A stretch of DNA of 64,000 bases from Halorhabdus salina. GTDB lineage: Archaea; Halobacteriota; Halobacteria; Halobacteriales; Haloarculaceae. The stretch lies in assembly GCF_013839425.1 (NCBI RefSeq), contig NZ_JACDNP010000006.1, positions 1 through 64,000 of the forward strand, given 5' to 3'. This document shows, piece after piece, positions 34,809-44,764 of the stretch. The notes below the pieces were generated by a model that saw only the letters and a program-made list of their open reading frames with translations, searched no databases and had not been told where the DNA came from. Position numbers and translations under genes: made by a program. The stretch's first letter is position 1, and every line of letters begins with the position of its first letter.

Positions 34809-35843
34809 TCACAGCCAGAGGCCCTGTTCGCGATCGATCCAGGTGACGATTACCGTGTGGGGCAGCGTTAACACGGCGATCCCGACGAGATACAGGCCCA
34901 CGGCCCCGCCGATCGACTCGCCGGCCGGGACCAGCCTGAACAGACCGCCGATGAGGGCGAGTGCTGCGATCGAAAGCGGTGCCGCCTCCAGGCCAACCCG
35001 GCCGATCGCTCGCCACCACCGACCGTCTTCGACGGCCGTCCGGACGCGCCCGTCGAGCCAGCCGACGCGAGCGAGGTGCCGGACCGAGTGCCACAGACAG
35101 AAGTAGACGCCGATCGCCAGGATCGGTTCGACGACGAGAAAGACGACCCACAGCAACGTCACTTCGACAGCATCGCGTCGCCAAGCATGCCCGCCACCCG
35201 AGCGATGACGGCCGCACAGGAGCGTCGCGATCGTCACGATGCCGAAGGCCGCTGCCAGTGCGATTCTGCCACTCGGCTCGAACAGTGGCCACGTCCCGAC
35301 TGCCCCACCGAACGGCGCGACAAACGAGTCGAGGACGGCCCGGTAGCGTTCGGGAAAGCCAATCAGCGGCACAAGCATCGGCAACCCGCCCCGAACGACG
35401 GTCGTCAGCCCTTGCTGGGTCCGATCGAGATACGTGGCTCCGAAGACGTCCCGGAGAACGTACAGTTCGCCTTGGCCCCAGTGAAACCAGGTTAGTCCGA
35501 TGAACAGGACTGCGGCCAGCACTGGTGTGAGCCACCACAGCGCCAGGTAGCCGACACCCAGCACCGCATAGAGGCCACCGACAATAGCGAGCCCCCGCAG
35601 GGTTACCCGCCCGTCGAGCGCCCGGGGCAACGCGACGTAATCGAGTGCGCCGTGTGGCAACCCGAATACGACAACGCTCGCGAGCAAGGGCAGATACCGA
35701 ATTGAGTCAGAAACAGGCCCTATCAGGGGAAAGATGACCGCGAGTCCAGCCAGGGGGAGCCACCCGCTCCACTGGAGCAGACCGGCCAGCCGACGCGGAT
35801 CGTCGGCCCGTGTCGCGATCGAATCGCGGGCGAGGAGAGACAC
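34809..35843 (-). CDS. Brp/Blh beta-carotene 15,15'-dioxygenase
   Basis: Brp/Blh cleaves beta-carotene to retinal, the chromophore of rhodopsins. The 344-residue membrane protein has 8-10 hydrophobic helices and the conserved iron-ligand-type histidines His64 (GLPHGALDY), His121 (TWFHWGQGE), His252 and His256 (WHSVRH) and His329 (LPHT). GTG 35843 is the only good start. It lies between atpB and atpD on the same strand. No rhodopsin gene is in the window. Confidence 0.88.
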   Translation of the reverse strand: MSLLARDSIATRADDPRRLAGLLQWSGWLPLAGLAVIFPLIGPVSDSIRYLPLLASVVVFGLPHGALDYVALPRALDGRVTLRGLAIVGGLYAVLGVGYLALWWLTPVLAAVLFIGLTWFHWGQGELYVLRDVFGATYLDRTQQGLTTVVRGGLPMLVPLIGFPERYRAVLDSFVAPFGGAVGTWPLFEPSGRIALAAAFGIVTIATLLCGRHRSGGGHAWRRDAVEVTLLWVVFLVVEPILAIGVYFCLWHSVRHLARVGWLDGRVRTAVEDGRWWRAIGRVGLEAAPLSIAALALIGGLFRLVPAGESIGGAVGLYLVGIAVLTLPHTVIVTWIDREQGLWL

Positions 35844-36215
35844 GCCTCATGATTGGTGACCGCTCGGCAGGAAGGTTTCGGCGGGGGCTCTCGGCTAACT
35901 CGGTGAAACAACATACAGCCTGCTGACAGTGCACTGGGTTGGCGTACAAGATGCAGACCATCTTTTTCCCACTCGGGTTCGCGCAGATCGCGAACCGCTC
36001 GTGGCAAAAACATGGGTGAAAAAAGGCCGGACTCGCTTCGCTCGTCCGGTGAATCGAGCGACCAAACGGGTCCTTCGGACCGCTTGGTCGCACGAATGCT
36101 CCTGTGCGAGATCTGCGCATTCTATCTTGCATTGCACATCCTCTCAGACTTGTTATACAGACTCCTCTTTCATTGGGTTCGGAAAGAGCCTCGGCGGGAA
36201 ACCGCGGGTGGCGGC
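35844..36215. other. 372 bp spacer with two hairpins
   Basis: No gene is supported. Two stems occur: CCGGAC/GTCCGG (36027-36049), and a long near-perfect stem of about 15 bp with a TTC loop (GCGACCAA at 36058 to TTGGTCGC ending 36091). They lie downstream of the small membrane gene at 36216 and upstream of brp on the minus strand, so they could end the atp transcript before brp. Confidence 0.5.
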
Positions 36216-36425
36216 TCAGCGCTCGGCATCTCCCGACTCGTCGCTGCGACGATAGTAGTACTGCGAACCGTAGTACGTCAGCACGGCGACGATCCAGGTC
36301 ACGACGATCGGGGGTGTCACGGTGCCGCTCGTCGCGAACTGATAGCCACCGATCGCGACTAAGACCACGACAGTAACGAGAAATCCGTTCCGGGCGCCGC
36401 GCATAACCGGGTCGGCTTCGACCAT
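36216..36425 (-). CDS. Small two-helix membrane protein
   Basis: The 69-residue protein has two hydrophobic helices (about 12-30 and 36-54), then YYYRRSDES and an acidic end. It lies 39 bp after atpB on the same strand and may belong to the ATP synthase transcript. No family is recognised. ATG 36425 is preferred to one further upstream. Confidence 0.6.
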   Translation of the reverse strand: MVEADPVMRGARNGFLVTVVVLVAIGGYQFATSGTVTPPIVVTWIVAVLTYYGSQYYYRRSDESGDAER

Positions 36426-36464
36426 GACGAAGGCGTTCACACAGCGGGTACTTACCGCTGGGGA

Positions 36465-37880
36465 TCAGTCGGCCGTCGCTTCTGGGGACGTCTCGGTCTC
36501 TTCGTCCCCGTAGTTTTCCTCAATGTACTCCTCGCCGATCCGGTTGAGTTCCTCCTTTGGCAGATCCGAGAGGAGATCCCAGGCGATGTCTAGCGTCTGG
36601 TCGATCGTCCGGTCGGTGTTGTAGCCCTGATCGACGAACTCGCTCTCGAAGCGATCGGCAAAGTCCAGGTACTTGTTGTCACGCTCGCTGAGGGCCTCGC
36701 GACCGACGATGTTCACCAGATCGCGCAGGTCTTCACCCTCGGCGTAGGCAGCGAACATCTGGTCTGAGACGTCGCCATGGTCCTCACGGGTCAGTCCCTC
36801 GCCGATCCCTTCGTCCATCAGCCGGGACAGCGAGGGGAGGACGTTGATCGGCGGCCGGACGCCCTGGCTGTTGAGGTCGCGGTTGACGTAGATCTGGCCC
36901 TCGGTGATGTAGCCTGTCAGGTCCGGGATCGGGTGAGTGTCGTCGTCGCTTGGCATCGTCAAGATCGGGATCTGGGTGATCGATCCCTCGACGCCCTCGA
37001 TCCGCCCGGCCCGCTCGTACAGACCCGCTAGATCGGTGTACATGTACCCGGGGTAGCCCCGACGACCTGGGACTTCCTCGCGGGCGGCCCCGATCTCCCG
37101 CAGGGCCTCACAGTAGTTGGTCATGTTCGTCATGATCGTCAGGACGTGATACCCTTTCTCGAAGGCCAGGTATTCGGCGGTCGTCAGCGCCAGCCGCGGC
37201 GTGATCGTCCGCTCGACTGCGGGGTCGTCCGCGAGGTTCATGAACACGACCGAGCGTTCGAGTGCACCCGTGCGCTCGAAGTCGTCCATGAACTCGTTGG
37301 CCTCCTCGGCGGTGATCCCCATCGCCGCGAAGACGACGGCGAACTCGCTTTCCTCGCCCTCTTCTTCCTCTTCGGGCACCTCTGCCTGGCGAGCGATCTG
37401 CAAGGCGAGTTCGTTGTGGGGCAGCCCCGACCCGGAGAACAGGGGGAGTTTCTGCCCCCGAACGAGGGTGTTCATGCCGTCGATGGCAGAAATCCCTGTC
37501 TGGATAAACTCACGCGGATACTCCCGGGAGACCGGGTTGATCGCCTTGCCGACGATGTCCTGGCGCTCGTCCGGGACGATGTCGGGGCCATCGTCGATCG
37601 GCTGGCCGGTCCCGTCGAGCACCCGGCCCAGCAGATCTTCGGTGACGGGCATCTTCATCGTCTCGCCGAGGAACCGGACCGAACACTCCCGATCGATTCC
37701 CTGGGTACTCTCGAAGACCTGAATGGCGACGTGGTCGCTGGTCGACTCCAGCACCTGTCCCCGGCGGATCTCGCCATCGCCGGTTTCGATCTCGACGATC
37801 TCGTCGTAGCCGACCGGTTCGTCCGTCTCGACGAACACGAGCGGACCTGAGACTTCAGTAATCGTCTGATACTCTTTCAT
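36465..37880 (-). CDS. atpB: A-type ATP synthase subunit B
   Basis: Subunit B is the non-catalytic nucleotide-binding subunit of A1. The 471-residue protein has the N-terminal barrel ([16 protein letters not shown]), a P-loop-like region reading [12 protein letters not shown] in place of a true Walker A, and [14 protein letters not shown]. The C-terminus is acidic. It overlaps atpA by 4 bases. The operon order atpHIKECFAB matches other haloarchaea. Confidence 0.96.
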   Translation of the reverse strand: MKEYQTITEVSGPLVFVETDEPVGYDEIVEIETGDGEIRRGQVLESTSDHVAIQVFESTQGIDRECSVRFLGETMKMPVTEDLLGRVLDGTGQPIDDGPDIVPDERQDIVGKAINPVSREYPREFIQTGISAIDGMNTLVRGQKLPLFSGSGLPHNELALQIARQAEVPEEEEEGEESEFAVVFAAMGITAEEANEFMDDFERTGALERSVVFMNLADDPAVERTITPRLALTTAEYLAFEKGYHVLTIMTNMTNYCEALREIGAAREEVPGRRGYPGYMYTDLAGLYERAGRIEGVEGSITQIPILTMPSDDDTHPIPDLTGYITEGQIYVNRDLNSQGVRPPINVLPSLSRLMDEGIGEGLTREDHGDVSDQMFAAYAEGEDLRDLVNIVGREALSERDNKYLDFADRFESEFVDQGYNTDRTIDQTLDIAWDLLSDLPKEELNRIGEEYIEENYGDEETETSPEATAD

Positions 37881-39640
37881 TGGTACATCCCCCGTAGCTC
37901 CTCTGCAATGTCGGCTTCGATCTCCTCGATGAACGCCTCGTACCCTTCGGTCGTGCCGATCCGGTTGAGTCTCGGAGCGGCGTCAATGTCCGTGATCTCG
38001 TCGACCGGTACACCGGCATCAAGCGCATCGAACGCCTCATCGTTGAGGGTCTTGATGGCTTCCATCATCCGATAGGTCTTTGCCGGCTCACAGTAGGTGT
38101 CGACGTCGTGGAGGGCGTTCTGCTGGAGGTAGGCCTCCCGGATGTACCGGGCGACTTCCAGGGTCAGTTGCTGGTCGGCGGGCAAGGCGTCCTGGCCGAC
38201 CAACTGGACGATCTCCTGAAGTTCACTCTCCTCGTCTAGGGTGTCGATCACCCACTGGCGGATCTCCGGCCAGTCGTCGGCGACGGCATCAGTGAACCAC
38301 GGATCGAGCTGATCGCGGTACAGCGAATAGGATTCGTCCCAGTTGATCGCCGGGAAGTGCCGCCGTTCGGCCAGGTCGGCGTCAAGCGCCCAGAAGGTCT
38401 TGACGATCCGCAGGGTGTTCTGGGTCACCGGCTCCGAGAAGTCTCCGCCCGGCGGGGAAACGGCGCCGACGACTGTCACCGATCCCTCGGTACCGTTCGA
38501 ATTCTGGTAGTACCCGGCCCGCTCGTAGAACTCGCTGAGGCGCGCCCCGAGATAGGCAGGATACCCCTCTTCGCCGGGCATCTCCTCAAGTCGCGAGGAG
38601 ATCTCCCGCAGGGCTTCGGCCCATCGTGAGGTCGAGTCGGCCATCAGCGCGACGTCGTAGCCCATGTCCCGGTAGTATTCGGCGATCGTGATGCCCGTAT
38701 AGACCGACGATTCACGCGCCGCGACGGGCATGTTCGACGTATTCGCAATGAGGCTCGTCCGGCTCATCAGCGGCTTGCCGGTCTTGGGATCGTCCAGTTC
38801 GGGGAAGTCCTCGATGACCTCGGTCATCTCGTTGCCCCGCTCGCCACAGCCGACGTAGACGACGATGTCCGCGTCGGCCCACTTGGCCAGTTGGTGCTGG
38901 GTCACGGTTTTCCCGCTCCCGAAGGGCCCCGGAATCGCGGCCGTCCCGCCTTTCGCGACGGGGAACAGGCCGTCGAGGATGCGCTGGCCGGTCACCAGCG
39001 GATCGGTCGGCGTCTCCTTGTCACCGGCGGGCCGGGCCTGGCGGACCGGCCACTCCTGGTGCATGGTGATCTCCTCGCCGTTGTCGAGCTCGACCACCGT
39101 CTCGTCGACGGTAAAGTTCCCCTTCTTGGCGTCGACAACCTCGCCGCCGTCATAATCGGGCGGCACCATCACTTTGTGTTCGATGCTCTCGGTTTCGGGA
39201 ACGGTCCCGACGATGTCACCGGCGGCAACTTCGTCGCCGTCCTCGACAGTGGGCGTAAACTCCCAGGTTTTCTCGATGTCGATCCCGGGGGCGTCGACCC
39301 CACGGTCGAGGAACGCCGAGTCCATTTTCTCCTCTAAGCCTTCAAGGGGGCGCTGGACGCCGTCGTAGATGTTGTCCAGAATCCCCGGCCCGAGGTCGAC
39401 GCTGAGTGGCGCACCCGTACTCTCGACAGGTTCGCCAGGGGCGACGTCCGAAGTCTCTTCGTAGACCTGGATCGTCGTCAGGTCGCCCTCGATCTCGATA
39501 ATTTCGCCCATCAGCCCTTCTGAACCGACGTAGACCACGTCGTTCATCCGGGCGGAAAGGCCCGTCGCCGTGACGACGGGACCACTCACGCTCTCGATGA
39601 CGCCGTCTTCACGGACGTCGGAATGTGTAGCTTGACTCAT
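37877..39640 (-). CDS. atpA: A-type ATP synthase catalytic subunit A
   Basis: Subunit A hydrolyses or makes ATP. The 587-residue protein has the N-terminal barrel, the non-homologous bulge region (about 110-200), Walker A GPFGSGKT (238-245), the [10 protein letters not shown] loop, and [12 protein letters not shown]. There is no intein, although subunit A genes of some archaea carry one. It overlaps atpF and atpB by 4 bases each. Confidence 0.96.
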   Translation of the reverse strand: MSQATHSDVREDGVIESVSGPVVTATGLSARMNDVVYVGSEGLMGEIIEIEGDLTTIQVYEETSDVAPGEPVESTGAPLSVDLGPGILDNIYDGVQRPLEGLEEKMDSAFLDRGVDAPGIDIEKTWEFTPTVEDGDEVAAGDIVGTVPETESIEHKVMVPPDYDGGEVVDAKKGNFTVDETVVELDNGEEITMHQEWPVRQARPAGDKETPTDPLVTGQRILDGLFPVAKGGTAAIPGPFGSGKTVTQHQLAKWADADIVVYVGCGERGNEMTEVIEDFPELDDPKTGKPLMSRTSLIANTSNMPVAARESSVYTGITIAEYYRDMGYDVALMADSTSRWAEALREISSRLEEMPGEEGYPAYLGARLSEFYERAGYYQNSNGTEGSVTVVGAVSPPGGDFSEPVTQNTLRIVKTFWALDADLAERRHFPAINWDESYSLYRDQLDPWFTDAVADDWPEIRQWVIDTLDEESELQEIVQLVGQDALPADQQLTLEVARYIREAYLQQNALHDVDTYCEPAKTYRMMEAIKTLNDEAFDALDAGVPVDEITDIDAAPRLNRIGTTEGYEAFIEEIEADIAEELRGMYQ

Positions 39641-39969
39641 GATTGTTCGTCCTCCTCCATCAGGTCGATGCCGATGGCGCGTTTGATCTGGTCGCGCAAC
39701 CCGCCGCTGCCGGCACCGCCGCCCAGCGTCACCAGGACGGGATCGACGCTCGTCTCGACGCGCTCGCGCACCTCACGCGACAGGTGTTCGAGGTCCGGCT
39801 CGTGCATGACGATGATCCCGACCTCGCTGTCCTCGAGTAGCTCCGTGACGGCCGCGTCCATTTCCTCGCGGTCCGGCTCGGCCGGGACGTTCGCGAACTT
39901 GCGGACGCCGGCCAGCCGGAAGCCAGTCGTGAAATCGCCGCTGCCGATGACCGCGATCTCCTTGCTCAT
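39637..39969 (-). CDS. atpF: A-type ATP synthase subunit F
   Basis: Subunit F sits on the central stalk with D. The 110-residue protein has the small Rossmann-like fold: [20 protein letters not shown] at the start and [14 protein letters not shown] in the middle. Normal length; ATGA overlaps with atpC and atpA show tight coupling. Confidence 0.94.
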   Translation of the reverse strand: MSKEIAVIGSGDFTTGFRLAGVRKFANVPAEPDREEMDAAVTELLEDSEVGIIVMHEPDLEHLSREVRERVETSVDPVLVTLGGGAGSGGLRDQIKRAIGIDLMEEDEQS

Positions 39970-41039
39970 AGCATCACCAGATCACGTTCGATCTCGTCCA
40001 ATCCGAGACCGCTCTCACGGCCACGGGCGATCGCCCGGATATTGTCGATCTCGCGCTCTTTGGCCAGAATGTACGACAGCACAGCGGTGATCGACACTGG
40101 GTACCGGTAAGACAGCGTATCGGCGTATTCCAGCAACGCAGCGTCGAGCGCGTGCTCGAACCCGATCAGATCCGCGGCCGCCTCGAGGTCGTCGATCGCG
40201 GCCTCGAGATCCTCGCCGTATTCGCTGTCCCGGACGTGGTCGACGAGCTGATCCGTATCACCAGCCAGTTGTCTGACTTCCTCGGCGTCGAAGAGGGTTC
40301 CTCCTTCGATATAGTATTCTGACGGGTCAATGTCCGCACCGCTGCGGGCGATCCGTAGGGCGTTCCGGAGGTTCCGGAAGTCGATCTCGGCCCGAAGGAA
40401 CTCCAAATACAGCTGGGTGGCTCGGTCTGCCGACTGGGCGTCGGGCAGCCCCTCCATCAGTTTCTCGTAGAACGTCCGGTCGACGGCGTTTTCGAGGGGC
40501 ACGAGCAGTTCCTCGACCTCGAAATCGTCGAGAGCCGCTTCTAGGGGTTCGTGGAAGATCGTCCCGTCAAGCCCCTCGATGACGCCCTCGATCGACTCTT
40601 TGGCGGCCAGCCGATCGAGTGTCGCTTCGGTGAGTTCCCCCGCTTTGATCAGGTCCGACTCGATGGCCTCGGCGTCGGCACCCGAGTAAATGCCACGCAG
40701 GATTGTCTTGACGTTCCAGGCGTCAAAGCGCCGCAGGTAGCGGGCGACGTTCTCGTATAGCCCGCCCTCGGCCCACCGCAACAGGTCCTCGAAGTGCTTG
40801 GCCATGTTCCGGGTGAGGGCATACTCGATAAGGTCGACGCCCGAGTACCGGGCCCCGAGGTCGTTCATCTCCCGCTCGTACTCGGTTTCCTCCATGAAGC
40901 GGGCGATCTCGCTGGTCCCCATCCGGACCAGTTTGCGGTAGTCGTCTTCGTCAAAGAGCGCGGCTCGGCGGGCCCGGACTCGCGCGACGACGTACTCGTA
41001 GTTGCTCGACTCACCGGAAGTCCGTGTAGTCGGACTCAT
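39966..41039 (-). CDS. atpC: A-type ATP synthase subunit C
   Basis: Subunit C (V-type d/AC39 family) links the central stalk to the membrane ring. The 357-residue protein is all helical, with the three-repeat layout of the family: YEYVVARVRARRAALFD at the start, EKLMEGLPDAQSADRA mid-way and KEREIDNIRAIARGRESGL near the end. It overlaps atpE and atpF by 4 bases. Confidence 0.94.
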   Translation of the reverse strand: MSPTTRTSGESSNYEYVVARVRARRAALFDEDDYRKLVRMGTSEIARFMEETEYEREMNDLGARYSGVDLIEYALTRNMAKHFEDLLRWAEGGLYENVARYLRRFDAWNVKTILRGIYSGADAEAIESDLIKAGELTEATLDRLAAKESIEGVIEGLDGTIFHEPLEAALDDFEVEELLVPLENAVDRTFYEKLMEGLPDAQSADRATQLYLEFLRAEIDFRNLRNALRIARSGADIDPSEYYIEGGTLFDAEEVRQLAGDTDQLVDHVRDSEYGEDLEAAIDDLEAAADLIGFEHALDAALLEYADTLSYRYPVSITAVLSYILAKEREIDNIRAIARGRESGLGLDEIERDLVML

Positions 41040-41638
41040 TGCTCGGGTTCGCCCTCGACGTCGGTGCCTGCGAACAGGCGATCGCTAATCTCGCGAATCT
41101 CCTGCTCCCAGACGGCTTCCAGCAGCGAGTCGAAGGTGTTGTTCACCCGGACCCGCGAAGCAGTACTCTCGACGACGACGCCGCCAAGACACTCTCGCTG
41201 TCCCGCATGTGTTGCCTCGTAGTCTTCGAGGATCTCCTCGACTAACGCTTCGTCGCCAGGTCGGCAGTACACTTCGATCTCGCCGCCATCGAACTCTCTG
41301 AGGGCAGCTTCCAGCAACTCGCGGGTGAGTGATTCACGGCGGTCGTCCGATAACGCGACCAGTTCGTCTTCGACCTGCTCGCGGACCGTCGACAGTGCCG
41401 TTCGCCGGGCCTTCAGGCGCTCCTGTTTTGCCTTGAGGGTCGCACTGGAGAGGCGCTGTTCGCGCTCCTGTTCGATCTGGCGCTGTACCTCCTGCTCACG
41501 CTCGTCGCGGATCTCATCGGCGTCGCTTTCGGCGTCGGCGAGGATCCCTTCGGCCTCCTCCTCGGCCTCAGCACGGATCTCTTCCGCGCGCGTGCGTGCT
41601 TCCTCTCGGATGTCTTCGACGACCGTTTCGAGGCTCAT
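41036..41638 (-). CDS. atpE: A-type ATP synthase subunit E
   Basis: Subunit E forms the peripheral stalk with H. The 200-residue protein has a long Glu/Arg/Ala-rich coiled coil (about 5-100) and a globular C-terminal domain (110-200) with LGGVVVESTASRVRVNNTFDSLLE, the family signature. It overlaps atpC by 4 bases and lies 18 bp after atpK. Confidence 0.94.
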   Translation of the reverse strand: MSLETVVEDIREEARTRAEEIRAEAEEEAEGILADAESDADEIRDEREQEVQRQIEQEREQRLSSATLKAKQERLKARRTALSTVREQVEDELVALSDDRRESLTRELLEAALREFDGGEIEVYCRPGDEALVEEILEDYEATHAGQRECLGGVVVESTASRVRVNNTFDSLLEAVWEQEIREISDRLFAGTDVEGEPEQ

Positions 41639-41656
41639 ACTTCGAGAACCTCGTTA

Positions 41657-41917
41657 CTACGACAACGTCAGGAAGACGACGACCAGTGCTAGGATGACGA
41701 TCGTCTCGGGAATAACCGTCAGGATGAGAACACGACCGAACAGACTCTCGTCTTCCGCGATAGCGCCGACGGCTGCCGAGCCGATTCCGCGCTCGGCGTA
41801 GCCCGCACCGAACGACGCCAGCCCGACGGCGAGTGCCGCCGCGGCCAGGGCCGGGATTGCAGGATCCGATTCGTACGTCTGGAGTAGCACGTCCGTCAGG
41901 GTTGGTAGTACGCTCAT
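41657..41917 (-). CDS. atpK: A-type ATP synthase membrane rotor subunit K (proteolipid)
   Basis: Subunit K forms the ion-carrying ring. The 86-residue protein has two hydrophobic helices (about 19-43 and 61-85) with the ion-binding carboxylate Glu71 in IPETIVI of helix two. The glycine/alanine-rich helix one is typical. It is separated from atpI by 203 bp, with a TATA-like box at 41971-41978, so it may have an extra promoter that raises its copy number. Confidence 0.94.
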   Translation of the reverse strand: MSVLPTLTDVLLQTYESDPAIPALAAAALAVGLASFGAGYAERGIGSAAVGAIAEDESLFGRVLILTVIPETIVILALVVVFLTLS

Positions 41918-41970
41918 GATTGGATTCCGTATGGTGTATCCGAACAGGCGTGACTTCGCCCCAGCACGTT

Positions 41971-41978
41971 CATAAAGC
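41971..41978 (-). promoter_or_regulatory. Candidate internal promoter before atpK
   Basis: GCTTTATG, read on the minus strand, lies about 57 bp before the atpK ATG in the only sizeable gap of the atpHIKECFAB run. It would give a leader of about 30 bases. Confidence 0.4.
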
Positions 41979-42120
41979 TTCTCAAACCACGTCGCTATTC
42001 CGTCGTAATCTCTGGGTATCGCTGCTATCTACCGGTCAGCCCAGCGAGACTGTCTCGAACGGGGACTCTCTGTAACGTATGCGATCGAGAACTCTCCCCG
42101 ACGGCGACGCTAGCGGTGAC

Positions 42121-44313
42121 TTAGCTTTCGGCCGTGTACGTCCGTTCCTGCCCGAACGGATTGTAGGCTTTGCCACCGCCCTCGTAGAACTTGCTGAAGA
42201 ACTCGACGTACTCCAGACGGACCGCCTGCAGACCCGCCGAGGAGATACCGAGCACCAGCACGAGTAAGTGGCCAAGCAGGAGGACGACGATCCCGCCGAG
42301 CCAGCCCAGCGCGAGCATCACGGGACCGCTCCCGTTGACCAGCCCCGAAAAGATGACCGTGCCGTGTTCGGGAAAGCCATTGAAGAAGATGAGGTGGAAC
42401 TCACCTTCGTGGATGTACGCACCGAACACCAGCAGGTTCACCGCGAGGGCCATCCCGGCCTTGGCGAGCAGGACAGCCGCCAGCCGCGTATAGGACACGA
42501 CGTGGCCGAACGCCTGCGTGATGCTTTCGATCAGGGCGATGCCCCCTTCCGCGTAGACTGCCAGGGCCAACCCGATGAGAGCGACGACGAGACCGACTTT
42601 ACCGACCATGGGTGAGAAGCCAGCAAAGCCCAGCGGCAGCGCTCCGCCACTGTCGAGGACGGTGAACATGAAGTCCGGCTTGGGGCCACTGACGTGCGTG
42701 CTGAAGACCCACACCCAGAGGCCCACGGTGAGCATAATCCACGAACCGCTCTCGACGAATGCCTCGCCGACGCCGTGTCTGACGTTGTTGATGAAATCCA
42801 GTGCCCGACCACCGGCCAAGTGGAAGACACCGGCGATGATACTGACCAGCAGCCACGCCTGGGCGAACGCGATGTAGTGTGGTTGGAGTCCCTTGTGGAT
42901 CGGCGGGTGGCCGTTCCAGACGAGTTCTCCGAGCTGGTGGAGGCCGAAGAACTCGCCATAGAGGACGCCAAACAGAGCCGTGAAGCCCCCGGCCCACATG
43001 CCGACGCCACCGAGGCTCCGCAAGACGTCGTTTTCCATGCGCGAGTAGACGGCATAGCCCAGCAGGACGTACAGAAGCCCGTACCCGAGGTCACCGATCA
43101 TGAACCCGAAGAACAGCGGGAACGTCAGGAACAGCGCCACCGTTGGGTCCAGTTCTGTGTACTTCGGCCGGTTGATGACTTCGACCAGCGACTCGAAGGG
43201 ACGGGCCGGCCCAGGGTTCTCCTGGACCACAGGCGGCATCCCCGTGCTCATCGGGAGGATCCCGCTCGTGCCTCCATCGGCGGCCGCCGTTGATTCGCCA
43301 CCGTCGGCGGCTACCTCGGTGGCGTCACCCTCGTCTGCGCCGGGCGTCGCCTCGACTGGTTCGCTCTCGGTCGGATGGCCATCCTCGTCGTACTCGGCAC
43401 GCTCGAGTTCGTCGATGTCGACGTGCTCGCCAACGGCGTCCCGGAGCGCGGCCTCGAAGGCCTCAACCTCGTCGGTGGGGATCCATCCCTCGGCGACGAA
43501 GGCGTTCTCGGTGGTCGCGAAGGTCAGCGGTGCCTCGCGCTTTTGGACCTCGATCGTGAGCTTCTCTTCGGCCGCAAGCAGGAAGCTCGCGACGTCGAGT
43601 TTCAGCTCCTCGATCTCGTTTTCGACGGTCGATAGCTGAGACTCCAGTTGCTGGCGACGGTGGTGGAGTTCTTCGAGGTACGTCTCTGGGTCGCCTTCTC
43701 CGTCGGGTAACTCGACGGCCGCGAACTCCGCCCCGACCATCGCGTCGTCAAGCGCCTGGTTGTCGGCAGGGTAAGAGAAGGCAGCCAGCGCTGCTCCCTC
43801 GGCGAAGACCTCAAATTCCTCGACCGCGTCGGCGTCGGCGAGCGCCCCCCGAACTGCGTCCGGATCGCCTTCGCCGACGGCGACTGACAGGGCGTCATAA
43901 CCCGACAGCAGGTCAAGGTCGATCCCGAGCCGGACGAAAAACTCCATGCGATCGATCCCGTCTTCGACCTCTCGTAGGTCACGTTGGAGTTCCTCGCGTC
44001 TGTCGTCGAGTTCGGTCACCTCTTGGCGGATCTCTTCGAGTTCCTCCTCGAGGGCCTCGTCGGTGACGAGCCGGGTCGGCCCGGCGTCTTCGGGTTCGAT
44101 TTCGAGTGTCGACTCCAGAGCGCGGACGGTGACCAGTTTATCCGATGCCTGGTCGGCCCCTTCTGTCGGATCTCCTGGTTCGAACCCCTCGAAGGAGCCA
44201 TCGTACTCGGTGATGTGTAGCAGGTCGATGTCGTGGACGGCTTCGATCACGTCGGCCATAACGGTCTTCGAGCCGGTCACCGAGATCCGGCTCATTTGCT
44301 CAGGTCTGAGCAT
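42121..44313 (-). CDS. atpI: A-type ATP synthase subunit I (membrane stator)
   Basis: Subunit I (V-type a homologue) forms the ion half-channels. The 730-residue protein has a long cytoplasmic N-terminal half with coiled coils (about 80-300), an acidic Ser/Gly/Ala-rich linker (about 340-395), and a C-terminal half with seven to eight membrane helices. The latter includes FGFMIGDLGYGLLY and SYTRLAAVLLAKAGMAL, which holds the essential-type arginine. ATG 44313 (MLRPEQMS) matches relatives and overlaps the end of atpH by 14 bases. Confidence 0.94.
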   Translation of the reverse strand: MLRPEQMSRISVTGSKTVMADVIEAVHDIDLLHITEYDGSFEGFEPGDPTEGADQASDKLVTVRALESTLEIEPEDAGPTRLVTDEALEEELEEIRQEVTELDDRREELQRDLREVEDGIDRMEFFVRLGIDLDLLSGYDALSVAVGEGDPDAVRGALADADAVEEFEVFAEGAALAAFSYPADNQALDDAMVGAEFAAVELPDGEGDPETYLEELHHRRQQLESQLSTVENEIEELKLDVASFLLAAEEKLTIEVQKREAPLTFATTENAFVAEGWIPTDEVEAFEAALRDAVGEHVDIDELERAEYDEDGHPTESEPVEATPGADEGDATEVAADGGESTAAADGGTSGILPMSTGMPPVVQENPGPARPFESLVEVINRPKYTELDPTVALFLTFPLFFGFMIGDLGYGLLYVLLGYAVYSRMENDVLRSLGGVGMWAGGFTALFGVLYGEFFGLHQLGELVWNGHPPIHKGLQPHYIAFAQAWLLVSIIAGVFHLAGGRALDFINNVRHGVGEAFVESGSWIMLTVGLWVWVFSTHVSGPKPDFMFTVLDSGGALPLGFAGFSPMVGKVGLVVALIGLALAVYAEGGIALIESITQAFGHVVSYTRLAAVLLAKAGMALAVNLLVFGAYIHEGEFHLIFFNGFPEHGTVIFSGLVNGSGPVMLALGWLGGIVVLLLGHLLVLVLGISSAGLQAVRLEYVEFFSKFYEGGGKAYNPFGQERTYTAES

Positions 44314-44632
44314 GTACCGCCTCCTCGAACGACTCGACGACGTAGTTGACCACCTCGTCGACGCGTTCGTCGGCGTGGGCTTCGAGGCGCTCGCGCGTCT
44401 CGCGCCCTTCCTCGAGGATCTCTTCGCGATCGGCATCGATCTCCTCGCGGGCTTCTTCGAGACGCTGTTCGGCCGACTCCGCGGCCGCCGCCTTGGCGTC
44501 GGCGCGGATCTGTTCGGCCTCCTCGCGGGCCTCTTCGAGACGCCGATCGTGTTCTGTCTCGGCGTCGGTGACGATCTCCGTTGCCTCGCGCTCGGCCTCC
44601 TTGATACGGTCGAGAACCTCGGGCCTGGGCAT
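44300..44632 (-). CDS. atpH: A-type ATP synthase subunit H (peripheral stalk)
   Basis: This 110-residue protein is nearly one coiled coil of Glu, Arg and Ala (about 5-95), starting PRPEVLDRIKEAEREA, and heads the ATP synthase operon. It pairs with subunit E as the peripheral stalk. A TATA box at 44659-44666 gives a short leader. It diverges from the methyltransferase gene. Confidence 0.92.
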   Translation of the reverse strand: MPRPEVLDRIKEAEREATEIVTDAETEHDRRLEEAREEAEQIRADAKAAAAESAEQRLEEAREEIDADREEILEEGRETRERLEAHADERVDEVVNYVVESFEEAVHAQT

Positions 44633-44658
44633 CTATCAGTCGTCGTTTGCCAGAGCGC

Positions 44659-44666
44659 CTATATGG
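44659..44666 (-). promoter_or_regulatory. TATA box of the ATP synthase operon
   Basis: CATATAGG-type box on the minus strand, about 30 bp before the atpH ATG at 44632. A second TATA-like element, ATTAAC (about 44732-44738), points the other way for the methyltransferase. Confidence 0.5.
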
Positions 44667-44764
44667 GCGTTGCGAAGTATCTGTCTCGATCACTGGTGAT
44701 TCCCGGCAAGGGTTGCTTCGTTCGATCCGGGGAATTAACCCGATGTGGCCCTAATTACGCTCTA

